From Trueperella pyogenes (lineage in GTDB: Bacteria > Actinomycetota > Actinomycetes > Actinomycetales > Actinomycetaceae), in the NCBI RefSeq assembly GCF_900460345.1, contig NZ_UHHW01000002.1:620001-684000 (forward strand): a stretch of 64,000 bases of DNA, read 5' to 3'. Below the pieces are notes generated by a model. That model made no database searches. It was given only the letters and a program-made list of their open reading frames with translations, and was not told where the DNA came from. The position numbers were made by a program, and so were the translations under genes. Positions 56,884 through 64,000 of the stretch are shown one piece after another. The number at the start of each line of letters is the position of its first letter. Position 1 is the stretch's first letter.

Positions 56884-57950
56884 TTTACGCGATTATTCCC
56901 GCTGGCGGTGCGGGCACCCGATTGTGGCCGCTCTCGCGGCGGCATCACCCTAAGTTTCTCACGGATCTGACGGGGGTTGGTCGCACGCTTATCCAGCAAA
57001 CGGCAGATCGCCTTGCCCCGATTTCGCGGACGATCACCGTGGTCGCTGGTGCGGCGCATCGTGAGGCTGTCGCCGCACAGCTGGGGCCCGGCGCGAACCT
57101 CATCGCCGAGCCCTCCCCGCGTGATTCCATGGCGGCCATCGCGCTGGCGGCGGCGGTGATTGACCAGCGCTTTGGCGACGTCGTGGTGGGCTCTTTCGCG
57201 GCCGACCACCTGATCGCCGACGTTGCGGCCTTCCACGACGCCGTCGCCGCAGCTGAGCGGGCTGCACAGCTCGGCTACCTGTGTACTATCGGCATCACCC
57301 CCGATCACCCCGCCACCGGCTTTGGCTATATCCACGAAGGGGCGCCCATCGCGGACACGGGCGCACGCCAGGTGCGGCGCTTCGTGGAAAAGCCCGACGC
57401 CCCGACCGCGAAGCAGTACTTGGCGACGGGCGAATACCGCTGGAATGCGGGAATGTTCGTTGTAAAAACATCTGTACTCCTGGGCGCACTCGAGCGCTTC
57501 GAACCCGAGCTGTTTGCTGGCGTCATGACCATCGCCCGCGCCTACGACACTGCGGAACGGGACGCGATCCTCGCACAAACGTGGCCCACGTTGAAGAAGA
57601 TCGCTATCGATCACGCGATCGCTGAGCCACTTGCCGACGCCGGCGGGGTCGCCGTCGTGCCAGCGGAGATGGGATGGTCGGACGTGGGGGACTATGCCTC
57701 ACTGCGCGACGTCCTCGCGGACGGCACGCCGAAGGTGGCACCCGGCGGCAGCGCCCAGCCAGTGGTTGCGATTGAGTCCGACGGCGCGCTGATTTACACG
57801 CATACAAAGCCGATTGCGGTGCTGGGGATGGAGGACGCCGTCGTCGTGGAAACGGCAGATGTGATCCTTGTCACCAATCGGGATCACGCTCAGGGCGTAA
57901 AAGCTATCGTAGACGAACTTTCGCGTATCAATCTGGACGAAATTCGTTAA
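56880..57950 (+). CDS. manC: mannose-1-phosphate guanylyltransferase
   Basis: Makes GDP-mannose from mannose-1-phosphate and GTP for surface glycans. The nucleotidyltransferase loop IPAGGAGTRLWPLSR with HPKFL, the FAADHLI segment, GYIHEG, FVEKPD and WNAGMFVVKTSVLL are present. 356 residues, the single-domain form without the isomerase domain. It overlaps the preceding gene by 4 bases. Confidence 0.92.
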   Translation: MIYAIIPAGGAGTRLWPLSRRHHPKFLTDLTGVGRTLIQQTADRLAPISRTITVVAGAAHREAVAAQLGPGANLIAEPSPRDSMAAIALAAAVIDQRFGDVVVGSFAADHLIADVAAFHDAVAAAERAAQLGYLCTIGITPDHPATGFGYIHEGAPIADTGARQVRRFVEKPDAPTAKQYLATGEYRWNAGMFVVKTSVLLGALERFEPELFAGVMTIARAYDTAERDAILAQTWPTLKKIAIDHAIAEPLADAGGVAVVPAEMGWSDVGDYASLRDVLADGTPKVAPGGSAQPVVAIESDGALIYTHTKPIAVLGMEDAVVVETADVILVTNRDHAQGVKAIVDELSRINLDEIR

Positions 57951-58034
57951 TTTCTCAAGAAGTTATAGTTCGTCGCGCACGAAAACCAACTGTTAAATGG
58001 AAATATCACGAAATGATTACGGAGGAGACTTTTC

Positions 58035-58093
58035 ATGCGACAATTAGCCAAACACACGCTAAAGTTAATGTGATCACTGCAGAGGAGCAGTGA
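58035..58093 (+). promoter_or_regulatory. possible leader peptide and hairpin before the nucleoside transporter
   Basis: GGAGGAG (58021-58027) is followed 7 bases later by an ATG (58035) opening a 12-codon frame, MRQLAKHTLKLM, stopping at 58073. Directly after the stop TCACTGC (58074-58080) and GCAGTGA (58087-58093) form a 7-bp hairpin, and the lipoprotein ribosome binding site follows at about 58108. The arrangement resembles translational attenuation. The rest of the 170-base gap holds no clear promoter. Confidence 0.4.
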
Positions 58094-58120
58094 AGCAGAC
58101 CACTTACGAAGGAGTAACCT

Positions 58121-59212
58121 GTGAGGAATTTCAAGAAGTTCGCAGCTATTGCCGCTGCAGCAGCTCTTGCACTCAGCGCATGTTCCAACGGTGCCAGCGG
58201 TGACAAGGGCACTAAGAGCGGCGAAGCTAAGAGCGACTTCAAGGCGTGCCTCGTTTCCGATGCTGGCGGCTGGGACGACCACTCGTTTAACGAGTCCGCC
58301 AAGAAGGGTCTTGATGAGGCGGTAAAGGAATACGGCATCAAGTTCAATACTGCTGAGTCCAAGAACGACAACGATTTTGCGCCGAACACTAAGGCCATGG
58401 TCGACGACGGCTGTAACCTTGTGATCGGCGTGGGCTTTAAGCTCAACTCCGCCACTGCAACCGAGGCCAATAACAACAAGGATCTCAAGTTCGCCCTCGT
58501 CGATTCCGTCTTCACCGACAAGGACTTCAAGCCGCTTAAGCTGGAGAACGGACGCCCGCTCCTGTTCAACACTCAGGAAGCAGCCTACCTCGCAGGCTAC
58601 GTGGCTGCAGGCATGACCAAGACCGGCAAGGTCGGCACCTTCGGCGGCATGTCCATCCCGTCGGTGACCATCTTCATGGACGGTTTCGTGGACGGTGTGA
58701 AGGCCTACAACGAGGCCAAGGGCAAGGACGTGAAGGTGCTCGGCTGGGACAAGGCCACCCAGGTTGGTGACTTTACCCAGACCTTCGACGACGTCCAGCT
58801 GGGCAAGAGCCACGCTCAGCAGATGATCGATCAGGGCGCCGACATCATCATGCCGGTCGCCGGCCCGGTCGGCGCAGGCGCTGCCCAGGCCGCGAAGGCC
58901 ACCGGAAAGGCCGTCATCATCGGCGTTGACTCGGATTGGTACGAGGCCTACGCAGATTACAAGGACATCGTCTTGACCTCCGTCCAGAAGGGCATCGCCG
59001 CTTCGGTCAAGGACACCATCAAGTCCGTGATCGACAATAAGTTCTCGGCAGATCCGTACATCGGAACCATCGCCAACGGCGGTGTCTCGCTCTCGCCATT
59101 CCACGATTTCGATTCGAAGGTGCCTGCCGACCTGAAGAAGGAAGTCAAGGATCTCGAAGCGAAGATCAAGTCCGGCGAGCTGAAGGTTGAATCGCCGTCG
59201 GCAAACAAGTAA
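58121..59212 (+). CDS. BMP-family nucleoside-binding lipoprotein
   Basis: Substrate-binding lipoprotein of an ABC importer. Signal peptide with lipobox ALSAC (Cys21). The mature part resembles PnrA/BmpA: CLVSDAGGWDDHSFNESAKKGL, IGVGF, EAAYLAGYVAAGMTKTGKVGTFGG, and SVQKGIAASVKDTI. 363 residues. The GTG at 58121 has GAAGGAG upstream. With cdd and deoA downstream, nucleosides are the likely ligand. Confidence 0.92.
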   Translation: MRNFKKFAAIAAAAALALSACSNGASGDKGTKSGEAKSDFKACLVSDAGGWDDHSFNESAKKGLDEAVKEYGIKFNTAESKNDNDFAPNTKAMVDDGCNLVIGVGFKLNSATATEANNNKDLKFALVDSVFTDKDFKPLKLENGRPLLFNTQEAAYLAGYVAAGMTKTGKVGTFGGMSIPSVTIFMDGFVDGVKAYNEAKGKDVKVLGWDKATQVGDFTQTFDDVQLGKSHAQQMIDQGADIIMPVAGPVGAGAAQAAKATGKAVIIGVDSDWYEAYADYKDIVLTSVQKGIAASVKDTIKSVIDNKFSADPYIGTIANGGVSLSPFHDFDSKVPADLKKEVKDLEAKIKSGELKVESPSANK

Positions 59213-59238
59213 TCCATTTCCACACACAGGGAAATATC

Positions 59239-59269
59239 GTTAGGGCCCAGCCGGTGGCTGGGCCCTAAC
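59239..59269 (+). terminator. hairpin between the binding protein and ABC genes
   Basis: Perfect 14-base arms GTTAGGGCCCAGCC (59239-59252) and GGCTGGGCCCTAAC (59256-59269), GGT loop. It probably stops part of the transcripts or protects the 3' end, giving more binding protein than membrane parts. Confidence 0.75.
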
Positions 59270-59296
59270 AAATGAAAGACATGAAGGCGGAGAGCA

Positions 59297-60841
59297 ATGA
59301 AGCTTGAATTACGAGGGATTACGAAGCGGTTCGGACCTCTCGTTGCCAATGACTCGATCGACCTAGAGATCGGAGAGGGGCGTATCCACGCCCTACTTGG
59401 CGAAAACGGTGCGGGAAAATCTACCCTGATGAACGTGCTGTATGGCTTGTATGAGCCAGATGGCGGACAGATCTTAATCGACGACGTGCCGGTTACCTTT
59501 AACGGTCCCGGAGATGCGGTTGCGGCTGGAATTGGCATGGTGCATCAGCACTTCATGCTCGTGCCCGTGTTTACCGTGGCAGAGTCGATTGCGCTGGGCT
59601 ATGAGCCGACGAAATCCCTTGGAATCATCGATCGGAAGGCAACGGCGCAGAAAGTAAAGGAAGTATCTTCTCGTTTCGGTTTTAATCTCGACCCGAAGGC
59701 GTTGATTGAAGACCTGACCGTCGGGGCTCAACAGCGCGTGGAAATCGTCAAGGCGCTTTCGCGCGACGCTAAGGTCTTGATCCTTGACGAGCCAACCGCA
59801 GTGCTCACCCCGCAAGAGACCGACGAGCTGATGGCCATCATGCGTCAGCTCGCCGACGCCGGCACCTCGATCGTCTTTATTACGCACAAGCTCCGCGAGG
59901 TACGTGCAGTTGCGGACGACATCACTGTTATTCGCCGCGGTAAGGTGGTCGGCGAGGCTGATCCGAGGTCCTCTGAGGCCGATCTGGCTACGATGATGGT
60001 CGGACGTCCGGTTATGATGAAGGTGGAAAAAAAGGCACCAAAACTCGGCGAAGTCGGCCTGAAGTTCAAGGACGTCACGTTGCTAGGCGAAGGTGGTCAG
60101 CACATCCTCGATCACGTGAGCTTCGACATTCGCCGCGGCGAAGTGCTCGCAGTCGCAGGCGTTCAGGGCAACGGCCAAACTGAGCTTGCGGAGGCCGTTC
60201 TCGGTTTGGTGACGCCGGACGGCGGCAAGATCGAGCTCGATGGCAAGTCGATCAGCGGGCAGAGCGTCCGCCACATCATCGATAGCGGCGTCGGTTTCAT
60301 CCCCGAGGATCGCACGAAGGACGGCGCGATCGCCTCCTTCTCCATCGCGGAGAACCTCATTATCGACCAGTATCGGAACGCGCCATTCGCTTCCGGCCCG
60401 GCAATGCACCCGGCGGCAGTCCTGGACAACGCCAACCGACTCGCAGAAGAGTTCGACATTCGCCTGACGCGAATCACGGATCCTATCGCAACTCTCTCGG
60501 GAGGAAACGCCCAGAAAGTGGTTGTGGCACGCGAACTGTCGCGCGATCTGCGCCTTTTCGTAGCCAATCAGCCGACGCGCGGCGTCGATGTGGGCTCGAT
60601 TGAGTTTATTCACAAGCGCATTATCGAAGAACGCGACTCGGGCACCCCGGTTCTTCTTGTCTCATCTGAACTCGATGAAGTCGTGGCACTAGCTGATCGC
60701 ATTGCTGTCATGTACCGCGGAAGCATTATTGGCATCGTTCCAGCCGATACGCCTCGTGGCGCTCTCGGCTTGATGATGGCAGGTGTCCCTCAGGATGAGG
60801 CTCTTGCTTCGAGTGATGCACAAGTCTCGGAGGTGAACTAA
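59297..60841 (+). CDS. nucleoside ABC transporter ATPase (duplicated domains)
   Basis: 514 residues with two ABC domains, as in NupA/YufO and the sugar RbsA type. The first domain has Walker A GENGAGKST (35-43), VGAQQRVEIVKAL and LILDEPTAVLTPQE. The second has the altered P-loop VAGVQGNGQTEL, LSGGNAQKVVVAREL and a Walker B-like FVANQPTRGVDVGS. IGFIPEDRTKDG is typical of this class. It shares a base with the next start. Confidence 0.93.
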   Translation: MKLELRGITKRFGPLVANDSIDLEIGEGRIHALLGENGAGKSTLMNVLYGLYEPDGGQILIDDVPVTFNGPGDAVAAGIGMVHQHFMLVPVFTVAESIALGYEPTKSLGIIDRKATAQKVKEVSSRFGFNLDPKALIEDLTVGAQQRVEIVKALSRDAKVLILDEPTAVLTPQETDELMAIMRQLADAGTSIVFITHKLREVRAVADDITVIRRGKVVGEADPRSSEADLATMMVGRPVMMKVEKKAPKLGEVGLKFKDVTLLGEGGQHILDHVSFDIRRGEVLAVAGVQGNGQTELAEAVLGLVTPDGGKIELDGKSISGQSVRHIIDSGVGFIPEDRTKDGAIASFSIAENLIIDQYRNAPFASGPAMHPAAVLDNANRLAEEFDIRLTRITDPIATLSGGNAQKVVVARELSRDLRLFVANQPTRGVDVGSIEFIHKRIIEERDSGTPVLLVSSELDEVVALADRIAVMYRGSIIGIVPADTPRGALGLMMAGVPQDEALASSDAQVSEVN

Positions 60842-62157
60842 TGGGTAAGTCACAGAATTCTGCAGGGCTCGGCGGCTGGCTGCGTGCGATGGTGCACTCG
60901 GCACCACGTTCCGGGTGGCTCGTTGGAATCCTTGCCGTGATTATTGCCTTTGCAATCGGAGCTGTATTCATTCTTATTGCGGGCGCATCGGTGAGCGCGG
61001 CTTACGATGCCATGTTCAAGGGCGCAATTTTCAACTACGACGTCGTGAACACCCGCGGCTTCATGGTGGCGATCCGCCCATTCACCGATTCGCTCTTCTT
61101 CGCGACGCCGCTGATCATGGCCGGTCTTGGCCTGGCCTTTGGCTTCCGTGCGGGTCTGTTCAACATTGGCGGCGCAGGTCAGATCATGTTCGGCTCGTTG
61201 GCGGCAATCTGGGTGGCGTTTAAGCTGGACCTTCCGTTCGGATTGCACACGTTGGTGGCGCTCGTGGCCGCGGCGATGGCCGGTGGCTTGTACGCAGGCA
61301 TCGCAGGCTTCCTGAAGGCACGTACGGGTGCGAACGAAGTGATCGTGACGATCATGTTGAACCAGATCGCCATCCTTGCGGTTGCCTACACGCTGTCCCT
61401 GCCGTCATGGCACCGCCCTGGCGACAACAACCCGTTGACTCCAATCGCTAAAGACACGGCCGGTTTCCCGAAGATCTTGGGAGAAGGCTTCGCCCTGCAC
61501 TTCGGTTTCATCCTGGCCATCATCGCGGTGGTGGTTTTCTGGTGGGTTCTTGAGCGCTCTACCTTCGGTTTTGAAGTGCGTGCCGTAGGCGAAAACCCGC
61601 ACGCAGCGCGCACCGCGGGTATGAATATCGGCAAGGTGACGACGCTGACGATGCTGGTGTCGGGCATCTTTGCCGGCTTGGCCGGCGCAAACGAAGCGCT
61701 AGGTACGATGTACCAGCAAAACAGCGGCGTGGCCTCTGGCATCGCCGGAACCATCGGTTTCGATGCAATCACCGTTGCCCTCTTGGGGCGCAACAAGCCG
61801 TGGGGCGTGTTCTTCGCAGGCCTACTCTTCGGCGCGTTTAAGGCGGGCGGCTACAAGATGCAGGCACAGGGCGTGCCGATCGACATGATCCTCATCCTTG
61901 AATCCGTGATCGTTCTTCTGATCGCTGCTCCTGCTCTCGTTCGTTGGCTTTTCCGCCTTCCTAAGCCGGATGGCAAGAGTCTTCGCGAACTCTTGGCGGA
62001 GATGGGTGGCGCCGCCGGGGCTACTACCGCCTACGCCAATGCAGGCGCGACTGCTTCTGCCACGACTTCGGCCGCCGCGCAGGAAGTGGAACAACCCAGT
62101 GACAAGGAAACTAGTGATGCCGTAGGCTCGGCGGCGTCGAAGCGAGAGGAGGCGTGA
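60841..62157 (+). CDS. nucleoside ABC transporter permease (YufP-like)
   Basis: 438 residues of the BPD_transp_2 family. About nine to ten helices; family blocks FGFRAGLFNIGGAGQIMFGSLAA, AGIAGFLKARTGANEVIVTIMLN and FEVRAVGENPHAARTAGMNI are visible. A low-complexity Ala/Thr-rich tail (about 395-438) extends into the cytoplasm. TAATG overlap with the ATPase gene. Confidence 0.92.
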   Translation: MGKSQNSAGLGGWLRAMVHSAPRSGWLVGILAVIIAFAIGAVFILIAGASVSAAYDAMFKGAIFNYDVVNTRGFMVAIRPFTDSLFFATPLIMAGLGLAFGFRAGLFNIGGAGQIMFGSLAAIWVAFKLDLPFGLHTLVALVAAAMAGGLYAGIAGFLKARTGANEVIVTIMLNQIAILAVAYTLSLPSWHRPGDNNPLTPIAKDTAGFPKILGEGFALHFGFILAIIAVVVFWWVLERSTFGFEVRAVGENPHAARTAGMNIGKVTTLTMLVSGIFAGLAGANEALGTMYQQNSGVASGIAGTIGFDAITVALLGRNKPWGVFFAGLLFGAFKAGGYKMQAQGVPIDMILILESVIVLLIAAPALVRWLFRLPKPDGKSLRELLAEMGGAAGATTAYANAGATASATTSAAAQEVEQPSDKETSDAVGSAASKREEA

Positions 62158-62159
62158 GC

Positions 62160-63476
62160 ATGACTGCTATCGATCTGACCAAAGCATCACAGGGCGCTGC
62201 ATCGCCCGAGGGTGACGTGAAAGAGAAAATCAGCTGGAAGTTACCGGTCACTTTCACCTTTGCTTCACTCCTGTTGCTCTTCTTTACGACGACGGCGTCG
62301 GGCGAGACGGTATTCCGTCTCAATGACCACTATTCGCATGTCGAGATTCCCGACTTCGGCATTCCCGCCGTGATGACCCTCGCGATTCTGCTCGTCGCCA
62401 CGATGGCGGCCACGCTGTGGTCCTACGTGTCCGCGGTAGCCAGGGGCCGATACGGGCGCACGGGGCGGATCCTCGATGGCGTGGCTACCGCAGTGGTTGC
62501 ACTCAGTGTCATCTTGGGCTTCCTCGTCTTTGCAGGCGCTGATTCGGCCGGAGCTGTCACGTTGACATCCACCCTCGCCATCACCGTTGCGATCTCGACT
62601 CCGCTGATCTTCGGATCGCTGTCGGGCGTGGTGAGCGAACGCGTCGGCGTCGTCAATATCGCTATCGAGGGCGACCTGCTCGTCGGCGCGTTCACCGGCG
62701 TGATGGTGGCCAGCTACTTCCATAGCTCGACTCTCGGGCTCATAGCGGCCCCGATCGCCGGAGCTTTCATCGGCTCTCTGCTCGCGCTGTTCTCCGTCAA
62801 ATACGGCGTGGATCAGATCATCGTCGGCGTCGTCCTCAACGTGCTCGCCCTGGGCCTGACTACCTTCTTCTACGGGACGCTCATGAGTGGCGAGGGCCAG
62901 GCGGTGTTCAACACCAATCAGTACTCCCTGCACCCCATCAGGATCCCGGTTCTGGCCGATATTCCTGTGATCGGCCCGATGTTCTTCGCACAGACGGTCC
63001 TGGTCTACATCATGTACATCATGATTGTGTTGCTGACCATCTTCCTTTTCCGCTCCCGTTGGGGCCTGCGGATGAGGGCGTGTGGCGAGCACCCGAAGGC
63101 TGCCGACACGGTGGGCATCAAGGTAAACCGCACGCGTGCACTCAATACCATTTTCGCCTCGGCGATTGCGGGTTTGGGCGGCGCATTCTTCACCTTGGGC
63201 AATGGACTTGGCTTTACCGAGAACATGTCGGCCGGCAACGGATACATCGCCCTCGCGGCTATGATCCTTGGAAAGTGGCATCCGCTCGGTGCGCTGGCGG
63301 CGTCGGTGATGTTCGGCTTTGCAAAGTCGGTCGCGTTGCTGATGCCGAGCCTGAACTCCGCGATTCCTTCCGAGCTCGTCAACATGATCCCTTACGTGAT
63401 CACGATCGTCGCCGTGGCTGGCTTCGTCGGCAAGTCCAGGCCGCCGGCTGCTGAGAACATCCCTTACCTGAAGTAA
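62160..63476 (+). CDS. nucleoside ABC transporter permease (YufQ-like)
   Basis: Second BPD_transp_2 permease, 438 residues from the ATG at 62160, chosen because AGGAGG (62147-62152) is 7 bases upstream; the GTG at 62154 is too close. Blocks: SGVVSERVGVVNIAIEGDLLVGAF, YGVDQIIVGVVLNVLALGLTTF, RACGEHPKAADTVGIKVNRTR. It pairs with the preceding permease. TAATG overlap with cdd. Confidence 0.92.
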   Translation: MTAIDLTKASQGAASPEGDVKEKISWKLPVTFTFASLLLLFFTTTASGETVFRLNDHYSHVEIPDFGIPAVMTLAILLVATMAATLWSYVSAVARGRYGRTGRILDGVATAVVALSVILGFLVFAGADSAGAVTLTSTLAITVAISTPLIFGSLSGVVSERVGVVNIAIEGDLLVGAFTGVMVASYFHSSTLGLIAAPIAGAFIGSLLALFSVKYGVDQIIVGVVLNVLALGLTTFFYGTLMSGEGQAVFNTNQYSLHPIRIPVLADIPVIGPMFFAQTVLVYIMYIMIVLLTIFLFRSRWGLRMRACGEHPKAADTVGIKVNRTRALNTIFASAIAGLGGAFFTLGNGLGFTENMSAGNGYIALAAMILGKWHPLGALAASVMFGFAKSVALLMPSLNSAIPSELVNMIPYVITIVAVAGFVGKSRPPAAENIPYLK

Positions 63477-63913
63477 TGAATATCGACTGGGACGCTCTCA
63501 AAGAGCTAGCGATTGACGCAATGAAAAGCGCCTACGCCCCCTACTCGGGATATCCCGTGGGGGCGGCAGGCGTGACCACCGATGGCCGGTACGTCTCGGG
63601 CTGCAATGTTGAGAACGCCTCGCTCGGCTTGGGCACGTGTGCGGAGAACGGAATGATCTCCGCGCTCGTGCGCGCCGGTGGGGGACAGCTCGCCGCGGTG
63701 TGGTGCGTGAACGGTAACGGGGAGACGATCGTCCCGTGTGGACGGTGCCGTCAGTTGCTGTTCGAGTTTGGTGGGCCAGACCTGCTGGTGAACATGCCAG
63801 AAGGCGGCCCCCAGCCGATGACGTACGTGCTCCCGCAGGCCTTTGGCCCGCGCTCGCTGACCGAATTCCCTGGTAGCGCGGGTAACGTCGACCTGTCGAA
63901 AACCATTTTCTAG
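63476..63913 (+). CDS. cdd: cytidine deaminase
   Basis: Deaminates cytidine and deoxycytidine to uridine forms. 145 residues with AYAPYSGYPVGAA, the catalytic CAENGM (Cys55, Glu57) and the zinc pair PCGRCRQ (Cys88, Cys91). Directly overlaps the permease gene, so imported nucleosides meet the salvage enzyme. Confidence 0.95.
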   Translation: MNIDWDALKELAIDAMKSAYAPYSGYPVGAAGVTTDGRYVSGCNVENASLGLGTCAENGMISALVRAGGGQLAAVWCVNGNGETIVPCGRCRQLLFEFGGPDLLVNMPEGGPQPMTYVLPQAFGPRSLTEFPGSAGNVDLSKTIF

Positions 63914-63928
63914 TGAAAGAACTCAAGC

Positions 63929-64000
63929 ATGACTGAAAAGTTTGATATCGTTGACATCATCCGCGCCAAGCGAAACAAGGGCAAGCTCTCGCTTGACGAA
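63929..64000 (+). CDS. deoA: thymidine phosphorylase, N-terminal fragment cut by the window end
   Basis: The ATG at 63929, 15 bases after cdd and with GAAAGA upstream, opens a frame that reads MTEKFDIVDIIRAKRNKGKL and runs off the window. VDIIRxKRxxGxL is the conserved start of pyrimidine nucleoside phosphorylases. Cleaves thymidine/uridine to base and sugar-1-phosphate. Only 24 residues are seen; the operon context supports the call. Confidence 0.75.
   Translation, partial: MTEKFDIVDIIRAKRNKGKLSLDE

Noticed and set aside
58013..58093. 26-codon frame starting at 58013, overlapping the proposed leader peptide
   Set aside because: No ribosome binding site; the 12-codon frame in another phase has a strong one.

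Overview
The window comes from a high-GC Gram-positive bacterium. Its gene content points to the Actinomycetaceae, in the Trueperella/Arcanobacterium direction. Supporting signs are a single-chain type I fatty acid synthase of 3020 residues with a separate AcpS, a sucCD-PerM-like-purH order typical of Actinobacteria, a tandem two-domain phosphofructokinase, and cell-wall anchored exoproteins with a LAxTG-type sorting signal. The genus is an inference from gene content; no rRNA or tRNA gene was recognised.

Layout. 1-19656 is mostly housekeeping: PcrA-type helicase overlapping an acyltransferase-3/SGNH protein, sucCD, a small GNAT protein, a PerM-like membrane protein, purH, a DUF3017-type protein, pfkA divergent from pgi, a secreted serine protease, mdh, a 10-helix membrane protein behind a CsoR-type operator, and a sugar O-acetyltransferase. 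19861-33170 is an accessory island resembling carnitine/crotonobetaine reduction: MFS, alpha/beta hydrolase, caiA, caiB, caiC, MaoC-type hydratase, second MFS and metallo-hydrolase in one tight run, then a convergent tetR and fixABCX. 33284-36672 holds a dispersed repeat and a large cell-wall sialidase.

36963-51356 is a lipid operon: birA, biotin carboxylase/BCCP, carboxyltransferase, type I FAS, acpS and bioY, almost all overlapping or nearly so, behind a cluster of CGTAA/TTACG half-sites. 51385-54699 is one-carbon metabolism (purU, then glyA-folD behind a ZTP-type riboswitch). 54767-57950 holds exonuclease III, a YihY-family protein and a mannose-1-phosphate guanylyltransferase. 58035-64000 is a nucleoside uptake and salvage operon (BMP lipoprotein, ABC ATPase, two permeases, cdd, start of deoA), preceded by a possible 12-codon leader peptide.

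How the parts work together. The island encodes CoA activation (CaiC), CoA transfer (CaiB), reduction (CaiA) and the electron supply (FixABCX). The usual CaiD hydratase and BCCT carrier CaiT are not in it; a MaoC-fold hydratase and two MFS carriers stand in those places. In the FAS operon, biotin uptake (BioY), biotin attachment (BirA), malonyl-CoA supply, synthase and its activating enzyme are made from one transcript. Sialidase and protease suggest life on animal mucosa. All functions are read from sequence motifs and recalled family features; no search was run.
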